Assembly: GCA_031363915.1 (NCBI GenBank)
Contig: JANLVI010000006.1
Span: 1-64,000, forward strand
Origin: JANLVI01 sp031363915
GTDB taxonomy: Bacteria > Vulcanimicrobiota > Vulcanimicrobiia > Vulcanimicrobiales > Vulcanimicrobiaceae
Reading direction: 5' to 3'
Length of the DNA: 64,000 nucleotides
Positions 25,797 to 35,182 of the stretch are shown here, in pieces (the first letter of the stretch is position 1; each line of letters starts with the position of its first letter). The translations under genes were made by a program, and so were the position numbers. The notes beneath the pieces were generated by a model. It did no database searches, was not told the origin of the DNA, and saw nothing but the letters and a program-made list of their open reading frames with translations.

Positions 25797-28082
25797 ACGG
25801 AGAATTCCCACCGGTTCGTTGACGAACTTCCGCACGTCGTCTGGACGCACGACGAACACGGCGTAATCGACTTTGCGAACCGCCACTGGTTTGCGTACAC
25901 GGGACGCTCGTGGGACGATCGGCCGACGATATCGGATCTTTCACCGCTTATGCCGCTTGCGGAATTCGAACGATTTCTCGTCGATTTCAATTCCGCAATC
26001 GGCCTCGGCATGCCGTACGAAGCCGAATTGCGCCTCAAGCGGATGGGAAGCGACGATGCGTCATATCGCTGGCACGTTATCCGCAGCGCTCCACATCGCG
26101 ACGGCGAGGATCGGATCGTGCGGTGGGTTGGGAGCGCAACGGACGTCCACGACCGCAAACAAGCCGAAGCGGAGCTTCGCGCGCGCGGAGAGCTTATCAC
26201 GCGCATGTTCGAGAGCACCGACGACTGTATCAAGATCCTCGACCCGCGGGGACGCTTGCTTTCGATGAACGTTCCGGGACAACGTCTTTTGGAAATCGAC
26301 GATGTGGAACCGCTGATCGGCACGCTGTGGGTGGACTTCTGGACCGGCGCCGACCGTGACGTAGCACAGCGGGCTCTCGACGCTGCGCTTGCGGGAGAGA
26401 CCGGGCGGTTCCAAGGCTATTTCAAAAGCAGTAAAGGGCGACTGATGTGGTGGAACGTCGTCATTACACCGATCTTCGGCGCCGATGGGACGGTCGAAAA
26501 ACTGCTGGCGTTTTCGCGCGATATGAGCGATATGCGGACGATGAGCAATGCGCTCTCGCAGAGCGAACGATCGCAGCAAATTCTCGCCGACTCGCTGCCC
26601 GCGATCGTGTGGTCCGCGCAGTCCGATGGAGGATTCGACTATTTTAACGAACGCTGGGCGGAGTATACCGGCGCTCTCGTTGAGGAAAGTCTGGGCGGGG
26701 CGTGGACGCGCTTCGTGCATCCCGACGACGTCGATGAGAGCCTCATCGCCTGGTCGGCTGCACGTGCGACCGGTGAGACCTACGAACAAGAATTGCGGCT
26801 ACGCCGCGGACGCGATGCGACGTATCGCTGGCACATGATTCGCGCCGTCCCGGTACGTAACGACGTCGGCGAGATCGTACGCTGGTTCGGCACGACGACC
26901 GACATCGAAGAGCGCAAATTCGCCTTCGAGCGCGAACGCGAATGGTCGAACTCGTTTCAACGCGCCTCGCTGCCGCCGTCGTTGCCGATCCTGCCCGGAC
27001 TTACATTCGATGCGGTGTACGAACCGGGCTTGAGCGAAGCTCAAGTCGGCGGTGACTGGTACGATGCGCTCCGACTCTCCGATGGCCGCGTGCTCGTCTC
27101 GATCGGCGACGTCGCGGGAAGCGGCGTACATGCCGCCGTCGTCATGGGCGTCGTTCGGCAGATTTTACGCGGCATCGCGCAGGTTCACGCCGACCCCTCG
27201 CTGATGCTCGATGCGGCCGATCGCGCACTCCGTGCAGAGCACCCGGACGTTTTCGTCACCGCGTGGGTCGGCGTTCTCGATCTCGTCACCCGGACGTTAT
27301 CGTACGCGTCGGCCGGTCACCCCTATCCGCTTTTGATTGCGCCGAACCTCGGTGTGCGCGAACTCGAACACTCCGCACTTCCGCTGGGATTACGCAAGGG
27401 GCACGACGGCATTGCGAACATGATCGAGATTCCCGATCGCGCATGGCTCGTGCTCTACACCGACGGACTGACGGAATCGACGCACGATATCGCTGCCGGG
27501 AACGCGCGTCTGCTCGAAGCCGCAAGCTCGCTCACCGATGCGAATGCCTCGTTTCTTGCCCACGCGATCGCGCGTGCCGTCATCCCAAACGGCTCGCATG
27601 ATGACGTGGCAATTCTCGTCGCGCAAACCGACTATGCGCTCATCGAATCGCATATCGAACGCTGGACCTTCGATGCCGGCGACACGTCGACCGCGACGGC
27701 GGCGCGACGCGCGTTCTGCGGCTCGCTCCAAAAGCGCGGTATCCCCGCCAACATGCTGCCGAATGCCGAGTTGATCTTCGGCGAGCTCATCGGCAATGCG
27801 ATCCGTCACGCGCCGGGGTTGGTCGATGTCGTGGTGGACTATAGCACCGACCAGCCCGTACTCCACGTCCTCGACCGCGGCGCGGGGTTCCGCCACATCA
27901 GCCGCCTGCCGGCCGATCCGCTCAGCGAGTCCGGCCGCGGGCTTTTTATCATCTCCTCGGTCGCCGAAGATTTCACCGTGACCCTGCGACCCGACGGCGG
28001 AAGCCACGCCCGCGTCATCATCGCGGCGGCCTCCGTCGGCGACGCCCGGAACCGGGCCCAGGCCGAATCGTCCTTCGCCTAG
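25797..28082 (+). CDS. Three-PAS sensor fused to SpoIIE phosphatase and RsbW-type HATPase
   Basis: PAS1 (ELPHVVWTHDEHGVIDFANR ... TGRSW), PAS2 (FESTDDCIKILDPRGRLLSM), PAS3 (LPAIVWSAQSDGGFDYFNERW), a PP2C/SpoIIE phosphatase (VGGDWYDALRLSDGRVLVSIGDVAGSG, LYTDGLTES, GSHDDVAILV) and a C-terminal GHKL ATPase (ELIFGELIGNAIRHAPG, GRGLFIISSVAEDF). It combines RsbU- and RsbW-like functions for partner switching. The start is unclear. PAS1 begins upstream of the first ATG (25950), the frame is open back to 25768 with no ATG/GTG/TTG, and GGAGG (25786-25790) sits six bases before ACG 25797, used here as the provisional start. Confidence 0.85.
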   Translation, partial: TENSHRFVDELPHVVWTHDEHGVIDFANRHWFAYTGRSWDDRPTISDLSPLMPLAEFERFLVDFNSAIGLGMPYEAELRLKRMGSDDASYRWHVIRSAPHRDGEDRIVRWVGSATDVHDRKQAEAELRARGELITRMFESTDDCIKILDPRGRLLSMNVPGQRLLEIDDVEPLIGTLWVDFWTGADRDVAQRALDAALAGETGRFQGYFKSSKGRLMWWNVVITPIFGADGTVEKLLAFSRDMSDMRTMSNALSQSERSQQILADSLPAIVWSAQSDGGFDYFNERWAEYTGALVEESLGGAWTRFVHPDDVDESLIAWSAARATGETYEQELRLRRGRDATYRWHMIRAVPVRNDVGEIVRWFGTTTDIEERKFAFEREREWSNSFQRASLPPSLPILPGLTFDAVYEPGLSEAQVGGDWYDALRLSDGRVLVSIGDVAGSGVHAAVVMGVVRQILRGIAQVHADPSLMLDAADRALRAEHPDVFVTAWVGVLDLVTRTLSYASAGHPYPLLIAPNLGVRELEHSALPLGLRKGHDGIANMIEIPDRAWLVLYTDGLTESTHDIAAGNARLLEAASSLTDANASFLAHAIARAVIPNGSHDDVAILVAQTDYALIESHIERWTFDAGDTSTATAARRAFCGSLQKRGIPANMLPNAELIFGELIGNAIRHAPGLVDVVVDYSTDQPVLHVLDRGAGFRHISRLPADPLSESGRGLFIISSVAEDFTVTLRPDGGSHARVIIAAASVGDARNRAQAESSFA

Positions 28083-28127
28083 TCGCCCTTGGGGAATCTC
28101 GTGCCGCTTGCACGAATCAAAAGATCG

Positions 28128-29279
28128 ATGTTTCGCTATTTAACGGCCGGTGAATCTCATGGGCCTGCCCTCGTTGGTATCCTCGATGGAATCCCCGCCC
28201 ATTTGAGACTCGATGTCGCGCGGATCGATGCTGCGCTGCGTGCCCGCCAGGGCGGCTACGGCCGCGGCAACCGGATGAAGATCGAGACCGACCAGGTTGA
28301 GTTTCTCGCTGGTTTGCGCGGCTCGGTGACGCTGGGCTCGCCACTGGCCATCGTCGTGCGGAACAAAGATCACGCCAACGTGCGGGATTTGATGGACCCG
28401 CTCACCGGCGGCGGCGAACCGCTGACGAACCCGCGCCCCGGCCATGCTGACTACGCGGGAGCGATCAAATATCGCGAGCGCGACCTGCGCAACATTCTGG
28501 AGCGTGCGAGCGCTCGCGAAACCGCGATGCGCGTTGCAATCGGCGCGATTTGCGCGCAGTTTCTCGAGCAGCTCGGGATTCACACCACCTCGCATACCTC
28601 GCGCATCGGGCCGGTTGCGGCCCCGTCGCTCGCGAACATCGACTTGGTCTTCGTGAACGAGAGCGACGTTCGGTGCCCCGATCCCGTGGCCTCGCAAGCG
28701 ATGATCGACGCAATCGATGCGGCGAAGAAAGCCGGCGATACACTCGGCGGTCAGTTTACGATTACGATCACCGGCGTCCCCGCGGGCGTCGGCAGCAACC
28801 GTCAACCTGATACGCGACTCGACGGCTTGATCGCCGGTGCCCTCATGGCGATGCAGACCGTGAAAGCAGTGGAAGTCGGGATCGGTTCAGACGTCGGCTC
28901 GCTGCCGGGCTCGGAGGCCCACGATACGTTCGCCTACGAAGGCAACGAACTGGTGCGCGGTTCCAATCGTGCGGGCGGTATCGAAGGCGGGATGTCCAAC
29001 GGACAAACGATCACCCTGCGCGTGAGCGTCAAACCGATTCCCACGTTGATGAAGGCGCTGCCGTCGGTCAATTTGCATGAAGGCGTCGACGCACCGGCAT
29101 CGATCGTGCGAAGCGACGTCTGCGTGGTGCCGGCGGCGGGGCTCGTCGGCGAGGCGATGGTGCGTATCGCGCTCATGGGTCCGATTCTCGAGAAGTTCGG
29201 CGGCGACTCGATGGAGGAGACGCGCGATAATTTCGAACGCGCCGTTGCGGCGAACCCCTTCAAGCCGGCGCATCGGTGA
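28128..29279 (+). CDS. aroC: Chorismate synthase
   Basis: 383 aa, catalysing the last common step to aromatic amino acids from 5-enolpyruvylshikimate 3-phosphate with reduced FMN. ATG 28128 gives the family N-terminus MFRYLTAGESHGPALVGILDG. RQGGYGRGNRMKIETDQVEFLAG, RPGHADYAGAIKY, RASARETAMRVA and GGIEGGMSNGQTI are the conserved segments. The stop overlaps the aroK start (GTGA), placing aroC-aroK-aroB in one operon. Confidence 0.96.
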   Translation: MFRYLTAGESHGPALVGILDGIPAHLRLDVARIDAALRARQGGYGRGNRMKIETDQVEFLAGLRGSVTLGSPLAIVVRNKDHANVRDLMDPLTGGGEPLTNPRPGHADYAGAIKYRERDLRNILERASARETAMRVAIGAICAQFLEQLGIHTTSHTSRIGPVAAPSLANIDLVFVNESDVRCPDPVASQAMIDAIDAAKKAGDTLGGQFTITITGVPAGVGSNRQPDTRLDGLIAGALMAMQTVKAVEVGIGSDVGSLPGSEAHDTFAYEGNELVRGSNRAGGIEGGMSNGQTITLRVSVKPIPTLMKALPSVNLHEGVDAPASIVRSDVCVVPAAGLVGEAMVRIALMGPILEKFGGDSMEETRDNFERAVAANPFKPAHR

Positions 29280-29776
29280 GTCGGCCGATCGCACTCATCG
29301 GGTTTATGGCAGCGGGCAAAACGACGATCGGACGACGGCTGGCGAAGTTGCTCGCGCGCGAGTTCGTCGACACCGACGCCGTTATCACGGCAAAATACGG
29401 CCCGATTCCGCAGATTTTCGCAACGCAAGGCGAAGCGACGTTCCGCCGCTACGAGTGTGATGTCGTCGCCGAGGTCTTGGTGGGCGAGCGCGTGGTCTCG
29501 CTCGGCGGCGGTGCGGTCACGTACGCTCCGACGCGCGCACTCGTCGCCGAACGCGCGTACCGCGTGTTCATCGAGACGACACCTGCTTTCACGCTCGAAC
29601 GATTGAAAAACGCGCGCGCCGCGCGCCCCATCGCCGGCGATACGCCGACCGTCGAATCGCTCGCGGCGATCTTTGCCGAGCGCTTACCATTCTATCGTGA
29701 TGCGGATCTGACGATCAACGGCGACGGGCGCACCAGCACTGCCGTCGCGCGCGAACTCGCGGATCTCTTAGCATGA
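29276..29776 (+). CDS. aroK: Shikimate kinase
   Basis: 166 aa. The P-loop is GFMAAGKTTIGRRLAKLL, followed by the shikimate-binding FVDTD (usually an aspartate after the second strand), the region GEATFRRYECDV and LGGGAVT. RAARPIAGD is the lid with its arginine. It phosphorylates shikimate at the 3-hydroxyl. It starts at GTG 29276 within the aroC stop and ends with ATGA overlapping aroB, so translational coupling is probable. Confidence 0.94.
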   Translation: MSRPIALIGFMAAGKTTIGRRLAKLLAREFVDTDAVITAKYGPIPQIFATQGEATFRRYECDVVAEVLVGERVVSLGGGAVTYAPTRALVAERAYRVFIETTPAFTLERLKNARAARPIAGDTPTVESLAAIFAERLPFYRDADLTINGDGRTSTAVARELADLLA

Positions 29777-30846
29777 CGCGCCTGGAAGAACTCGGCTACC
29801 CCGTCATCGTCGGAGGCAACGTCGTAAAAGAAGTCGTGGCGGTCGTTGCGGAGCGCGGCTTCACGCGCGTTGCAATCGTGTGCGATAAAAACGTCGAGGC
29901 AATCGCACGGCGTATCGGGCGCGCGATCAAAGGCCAATTAGGCGTCGTCCCCTTTGCGCTCGGCGAGCGTCGTAAGACGCTCGCAACCGTTGGTAAAGTT
30001 CTCGACGCGCTAGCGGAGCTCGGTGCCGACCGGCGGACGCTCGTCATCGGGGTCGGCGGCGGGGTCGGCGGCGATCTCTTCGGTTTTGCTGCCTCGATTT
30101 ACATGCGCGGCGTTCCGTATCTGAACGTCGCGACCTCACTCGTCTCGATGGTCGATGCCTCGGTCGGCGGAAAGACCGGCGTCGATCTTGCTGCCGGAAA
30201 AAATCTGGCCGGAACGTTCAAAGACCCGGTCGCCGTCGTCGCCGACATCGACGCACTCGCCACGCTGCCCGAACGCTTCTTGCGCGAAGGGCTCGCCGAA
30301 CTCGTCAAACACGGGATCATCGAGGGGAACGATGCGTTCGACTCGCTCGAAACGCTCGCGCCGCATCCGCTGCGCAAGTGGCCTTGGGAGACGGTCGTCG
30401 CAGAGTCTATCCGCATCAAGGCGATGTACGTCAACGACGATCGCTTCGAGGCCGGCGCGCGCGAAGTCCTCAATCTCGGCCATACGGTCGGTCACGCGAT
30501 CGAGCGGGCGAGCGATTTCCGGATCACGCACGGTAATGCCGTCTCGATCGGGCTGCGCGCGGCGGGTTTACTCGCGATGCGAACCAAGCGCTTTTCGACG
30601 CGCGATCATTTACGCGTGCTCTCGCTGCTCGCACTCCTGCGCTTACCGCTGCACGTCGAGAATATCGATGTTGGTGAGATCGTCGATGCGATGGGCTCAG
30701 ATAAGAAGAAGCGCGACGGTGCGCTGCGATTCGTCTTACCGCGTAGCATCGGCGATGTCGAGTTCGGCGTGAGCGTCCCCGCAGCGACCATTCGCTCCGT
30801 AATCGCGCGCTGTACGCATCTTCCCGGAGATCGCGAATTCCGCTAG
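29773..30846 (+). CDS. aroB: 3-dehydroquinate synthase
   Basis: 357 aa NAD- and metal-dependent enzyme closing the ring of DAHP to 3-dehydroquinate. Diagnostic segments are GVGGGVGGDLFGFAASIYMRGVP, PTSLVSMVDASVGGKTGVDLAAGKNLAG-like text (here VATSLVSMVDASVGGKTG), GLAELVKHGIIEG and NLGHTVGHAIE with the metal ligands, then SDKKKRDGALRFVLP. ATG 29773 overlaps the aroK stop. Its own stop lies inside the probable start region of priA, so priA is likely read from the same transcript. Confidence 0.95.
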   Translation: MTRLEELGYPVIVGGNVVKEVVAVVAERGFTRVAIVCDKNVEAIARRIGRAIKGQLGVVPFALGERRKTLATVGKVLDALAELGADRRTLVIGVGGGVGGDLFGFAASIYMRGVPYLNVATSLVSMVDASVGGKTGVDLAAGKNLAGTFKDPVAVVADIDALATLPERFLREGLAELVKHGIIEGNDAFDSLETLAPHPLRKWPWETVVAESIRIKAMYVNDDRFEAGAREVLNLGHTVGHAIERASDFRITHGNAVSIGLRAAGLLAMRTKRFSTRDHLRVLSLLALLRLPLHVENIDVGEIVDAMGSDKKKRDGALRFVLPRSIGDVEFGVSVPAATIRSVIARCTHLPGDREFR

Positions 30847-33221
30847 TCGTCGACGTCCTCGTTCAACTTAAAACCGCTCGTTTCGATCGTCCGCTCACCT
30901 ATCTTGTCCCAGCGGGCATGGCCCTCGTCATCGGTGACGTCGTCCGTGTCCCGTTCGGTCCGCGCGAAGCTTATGCATACGTCGTAACGAGCGTGCGCGA
31001 GCTTCCCAATCCACCGGCAAATCTGCGCCCGATCGCATCGAGGGCAACGACCCCGCGCGCCTTCGATTCAACGGGACTGGCACTCGCGCAGTGGGTCGCA
31101 GAATACTATCTCGGTTCGCTTGGCGAGGCACTCTCGGCCGTCGTCCTGGGCGGCGCGGTCCCGCGCGCGGTCGATCGATTCGTGCCGGTTAGCGAAACCC
31201 CACCGAAAACGGCAAACGTACCGGATCGCCTGTTGCGGCTCATCTGGAACGATCTGCGCGAAGGCTTTAGCCTCGAGGGTTTCTTACGCCATTCTGATGC
31301 GCGGCGCGCCGGTGACCGGCGTACGCTGCTCGGCTATTTGCAGACGCTCACCCGCAGCGGCGATCTCGTTCGGCGGCGCGTTTTCGGCGGCGCGCGCACG
31401 AAGACGACGCTGGTGCGCACGCTCGTGCCCGGCAGCGGGGAGATCGGCGGTAAGAAAGCCGCCGCACTCGTTACGTTCGTGAGCGAGTCGGGGAGGGTGC
31501 GCAGGCCCGATGCGCTACTCGCCGGCTTTTCGAATGCCGTCATCGCGCGGGCCATCAAAACGGGTGCCGTGCGAGAAGAGCAGCGGCCGGTGAGCATCGA
31601 GCGCGATGCCCGCGTCCGGTTGCCGCCGTTCGCAGCGACCGCCGAACAAGCAGAAGCCATCGATGCGATTGCCGCTGCACTCGATGCGGGCGGCTACGAG
31701 CAGTTTTTGCTGCATGGAATTACCGGAAGCGGGAAGACGTTCGTCTATATCAGCGCGATCGCGAAGGTTTTGGCCGCGGGCGGGCGAGCTATCGTGCTCG
31801 TGCCGGAGATTTCGCTTACGCCGCAAACCGCACGTCGCTTCGAGAATGCCTTTGGCAATCGTGTCGCCGTCCTGCACTCCGCGCTCTCGGACCGCGAGCG
31901 CTTCGATGCGTGGCAGGCTGCAGCGCGCGGCGAGATTGCCGTCGTCGTCGGAGCGCGCAGTGCGATCTTCGCCCCGCTCGCCGACGTGCGCCTCGTCGTC
32001 GTCGACGAAGCGCACGAAACGTCGTACAAACAGGACACCGCACCGCGCTATCATGCGGTGAGCGTCGCCCGCGAACGGATGCGGCTGGCCGGTGGCGTCG
32101 TCGTGCTCGGAAGCGCGACGCCCTCCGTTGACGACTACGCCCGCGCGCGCGCCGGACGATTTCCGCTCTTACGTTTGCGTAAGCGCGCGACCGCGATGCC
32201 GCTGCCGCAAACGCGCGTCGTCGATATGGCCGCGGAACTCGAAGCGGGCAATCGGCGCATATTTTCCAGCGCCCTGGTCGAGGCGATGACGGCGCGCATC
32301 GAACGCGGCGAGAAGACCGTGCTCTTCGTCAACCGGCGCGGCAGCGGTGGGTTCATCTTATGTCGCGCGTGCGGCTACGTCCCAAATTGTCTACGCTGTT
32401 CGACCTCGCTTGCCGCGCACCGCAGCGAGGGACTGCTGCGCTGTCACTACTGCGATGCCCAAACCGCGATCCCCGAGCTCTGTCCGCAGTGCGGTGCCGG
32501 TCCCATCCGCGAATTCGGCGTCGGTACCGAACGCGTGGTGACCGATGTCGAACGCCTCTTCCCGGGCGCGCACGTCCTGCGGATGGATAGCGATACGACG
32601 ACGCGCGTCGGCGATCACGCGCGTATTCTCGATGCCTTCGAAGCCGAGGGCGACGTTCTCGTCGGTACGCAGATGGTTGCAAAGGGATTGGATTTTGCGG
32701 GCGTGACGCTCGTCGGCGTCATTGCCGCCGACATCGGCCTACATATTGCCGACTATCGCGCGGCGGAACGGACGTTCGGGCTCATCACGCAAGTGAGCGG
32801 TCGTAGCGGTCGTGCCGTGCTCGGCGAGGCGATCGTTCAGACGTACTCGCCGACGCATCCGGCGATCGTCTTCGCCGCGCAGCACGACTACGACGGTTTT
32901 GCGGAGGTGGAATTGCGCGACCGCAAGATCACGGGCTATCCGCCGTATTCGCACCTCGTCTATCTTGGCGTGATCGGTCGCGACCAAGCGCAGACCGAGA
33001 CGGCGGTTGAGGCGTACGCGTCCCGCTTGCGGGCTGAACCGGCGTGGACGACCCTCGGTCCCGCGCCCTATCCCATCGCAAAACTCAACAACGAGTGGCG
33101 ATACCGGATCGCGCTGCGCAGCAAGGACCTCGCGCCCGTGCGCGCCTTCCTGCGGGAAAGCATCGTGCCGCTGGCCCGGGCAGACTCCACGACGCGTCTC
33201 GTAATAAACGTCGACCCATAG
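30837..33221 (+). CDS. priA: Primosomal protein N', replication-restart helicase
   Basis: About 794 aa. The 3' DNA-binding domain begins VVDVLVQLKTARFDRPLTYLVP, which lies upstream of the first ATG (30918). The only plausible start is ATT 30837, seven bases after GGAG (30826-30829) inside the aroB stop region; the frame is otherwise closed at about 30752. Helicase motifs are GITGSGKT and VVDEAHE. The zinc-binding cysteines occur as CRACGYVPNCLRC and CHYCDAQT...CPQCG. GTQMVAKGLDFAGVTLVGV and QVSGRSGR complete the superfamily II core. It reloads the replisome at stalled forks. Confidence 0.93.
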   Translation: MPLVVDVLVQLKTARFDRPLTYLVPAGMALVIGDVVRVPFGPREAYAYVVTSVRELPNPPANLRPIASRATTPRAFDSTGLALAQWVAEYYLGSLGEALSAVVLGGAVPRAVDRFVPVSETPPKTANVPDRLLRLIWNDLREGFSLEGFLRHSDARRAGDRRTLLGYLQTLTRSGDLVRRRVFGGARTKTTLVRTLVPGSGEIGGKKAAALVTFVSESGRVRRPDALLAGFSNAVIARAIKTGAVREEQRPVSIERDARVRLPPFAATAEQAEAIDAIAAALDAGGYEQFLLHGITGSGKTFVYISAIAKVLAAGGRAIVLVPEISLTPQTARRFENAFGNRVAVLHSALSDRERFDAWQAAARGEIAVVVGARSAIFAPLADVRLVVVDEAHETSYKQDTAPRYHAVSVARERMRLAGGVVVLGSATPSVDDYARARAGRFPLLRLRKRATAMPLPQTRVVDMAAELEAGNRRIFSSALVEAMTARIERGEKTVLFVNRRGSGGFILCRACGYVPNCLRCSTSLAAHRSEGLLRCHYCDAQTAIPELCPQCGAGPIREFGVGTERVVTDVERLFPGAHVLRMDSDTTTRVGDHARILDAFEAEGDVLVGTQMVAKGLDFAGVTLVGVIAADIGLHIADYRAAERTFGLITQVSGRSGRAVLGEAIVQTYSPTHPAIVFAAQHDYDGFAEVELRDRKITGYPPYSHLVYLGVIGRDQAQTETAVEAYASRLRAEPAWTTLGPAPYPIAKLNNEWRYRIALRSKDLAPVRAFLRESIVPLARADSTTRLVINVDP

Positions 33222-33242
33222 GCGGGGCATGGGGCCCGTCGA

Positions 33243-33509
33243 ATGCACATCGGCATGGCATGGATCAAAATGATCGGTCAAATGGCGATCGGTCTTGCGG
33301 CAACAGAGCTGAAGAAGCCCGAGAACCAAGAACGGCTGCGCAAGGCGGCAAACGACATCGCCGGCGCGATCAAAGACCCTGCAACGCAGAAGCAACTCGC
33401 CGATACCGCAAAAACCGTTTCAGGCGAGGTCGCACGCACGCTCGGGAAACGCGTCGGCTCGATCAAAGAGGCCATCAACATCCTTCGGGAGTCGAAGAAG
33501 CCGGAGTAA
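33243..33509 (+). CDS. Small helical protein upstream of PHA synthase
   Basis: 88 aa (ATG 33243; ATG 33258 is an alternative). A short hydrophobic start (MAWIKMIGQMAIGLAATEL) is followed by amphipathic, Lys/Ala-rich helix (RKAANDIAGAIKDPATQKQ, KTVSGEVARTLGKRVG). It precedes phaC by 5 bases, so both are probably co-translated. Phasins are also small helical proteins encoded next to phaC, but I see no phasin signature, so this is only a possibility. Confidence 0.6.
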   Translation: MHIGMAWIKMIGQMAIGLAATELKKPENQERLRKAANDIAGAIKDPATQKQLADTAKTVSGEVARTLGKRVGSIKEAINILRESKKPE

Positions 33510-33514
33510 GCACG

Positions 33515-35182
33515 ATGAACACGTTCGACCCGTTCAACGTCACCAAAGTCTCGCTCGACATTTGGAAAGCGATGCTCGCGCAACCCGCCTCGCTCTTCGA
33601 TGGGCAAGCTGGTTTCATGCGACGCTGGATGGAGCTTGTCGATCAATCGTTCTCGCGCGCCTCGGGCCAGCCCGCGCCCGACCTCGTCGCGCCGCCGAAA
33701 GGCGATAAACGTTTCGCCGATCCCGCATGGACGGAGAACCCGACGCTCGATGCGATGAAACAAGCATACTTGATCGCGACCGAGACGACGATGGGCATGC
33801 TCTCGGGAGTCTCCGGCGTCGATCCGGCGACGGTGCGCCGCGCACAATTCTTCGCAAAACAATTCACGGATGCGATCAGCCCCTCGAATTTCGCCTGGGT
33901 CAATCCCGTCGTCGTACAAGAGACGATTCGAACCGGCGGCCAGAATTTGGTCAAAGGCATGCAGAATTTGCTGCAGGACATCAACGAGAACGAAGGCCGC
34001 GTCGCGCTCGTCGATACGAGCGCGTTCGAAGTCGGCAAAAATATTGCGACGAGCGAAGGTACCGTCGTCTTCCGCAACGAGCTGATCGAACTGATTCAGT
34101 ATGCGCCGCTCACGGAGAGCGTGCACGAAACGCCGCTCGTAATCGTACCGCCCTGGATCAATAAATTCTATATCCTCGACTTGCAACCCGAAAACAGCCT
34201 CATCAAATACGCGGTCGAACAGGGAATCACGACCTTCGTCGTTTCGTGGCGTAATCCGGATGCATCGCTATCCGACTTCGGTATGGACGACTATCTGGAA
34301 CTCGGCGCACACACCGCGTGCCGGGTCGCCAAGGCCATCGCCGGCTCCGACCAAGTTAACGTGATCGGCTACTGCATCGGCGGCACGCTCGTCTCGATGC
34401 TGCTCTCGTATCTTGCGAAGACCGACGAATCGCTGGTCAACGCGGCGACGTTCTTCGCCTCGCTTACCGACTTCTCGGATCCCGGCGAGATCATCAACTT
34501 CCTGGGCGACGGCGCGATCGAGCTCATCGAGCAGAAGATGCAAGAAAAAGGCTATCTCACGGGGCGCGAGATGGGCGATACCTTCAACATGCTGCGCGCG
34601 AACGACCTCATTTGGTCGGTCGCCATTAACCGGTATCTGCTCGGCAAAGATGCGCCCGCATTCGATCTGCTCTATTGGAATCAAGACGCGACGCGCATGC
34701 CGCTCAAGATGCACTCGTTCTACCTGCGCGAGATGTATCTTGCGAACAAACTGGTCGAGCCCGATGCGATCGTGATGAACGACGTGCCGATCGATCTTGG
34801 CGATATTCGTAACGATTGCTACATCGTTGCGACGCAAGAAGACCATATCGCACCTTGGCGTTCGGTCTATCGGCTCACCCAAAACGTCCGTGGCAAAACA
34901 CGTTTTCGGTTGGGCCATTCGGGACATATCGCGGGTATAATCAATCCGCCGGCCAAGAACAAAGGCTTCTGGTACGGTCGCGAGGGCGACGCGTCAACGA
35001 TCAACCCGCCCGATCCCGACGTGTGGATCGAGTCGGCGCCCAAGCATGATGGTTCCTGGTGGTCTGATTGGTCGGCGTGGATACAAGAACGCTCCGGCGC
35101 TCTCGTTCCGGCTCGCAACACGGGATCGCACTCAACGTATCCGGCGCTTACGTCCGCGCCGGGCACCTACGTTCGCGAATAA
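33515..35182 (+). CDS. phaC: Poly(3-hydroxyalkanoate) synthase, class I type
   Basis: 555 aa from ATG 33515, the start that follows the small helical gene; the frame upstream is a shadow of priA. The alpha/beta hydrolase core carries the lipase-like box GYCIGGTL with catalytic Cys287, plus VPPWINKFYILDL, GREMGDTFNMLRANDLIW and the His-containing GHSGHIAGIINPP. The length is that of a single-subunit class I enzyme. It polymerises hydroxyacyl-CoA into storage granules. No phaA, phaB or phaE is in the window. Confidence 0.93.
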   Translation: MNTFDPFNVTKVSLDIWKAMLAQPASLFDGQAGFMRRWMELVDQSFSRASGQPAPDLVAPPKGDKRFADPAWTENPTLDAMKQAYLIATETTMGMLSGVSGVDPATVRRAQFFAKQFTDAISPSNFAWVNPVVVQETIRTGGQNLVKGMQNLLQDINENEGRVALVDTSAFEVGKNIATSEGTVVFRNELIELIQYAPLTESVHETPLVIVPPWINKFYILDLQPENSLIKYAVEQGITTFVVSWRNPDASLSDFGMDDYLELGAHTACRVAKAIAGSDQVNVIGYCIGGTLVSMLLSYLAKTDESLVNAATFFASLTDFSDPGEIINFLGDGAIELIEQKMQEKGYLTGREMGDTFNMLRANDLIWSVAINRYLLGKDAPAFDLLYWNQDATRMPLKMHSFYLREMYLANKLVEPDAIVMNDVPIDLGDIRNDCYIVATQEDHIAPWRSVYRLTQNVRGKTRFRLGHSGHIAGIINPPAKNKGFWYGREGDASTINPPDPDVWIESAPKHDGSWWSDWSAWIQERSGALVPARNTGSHSTYPALTSAPGTYVRE

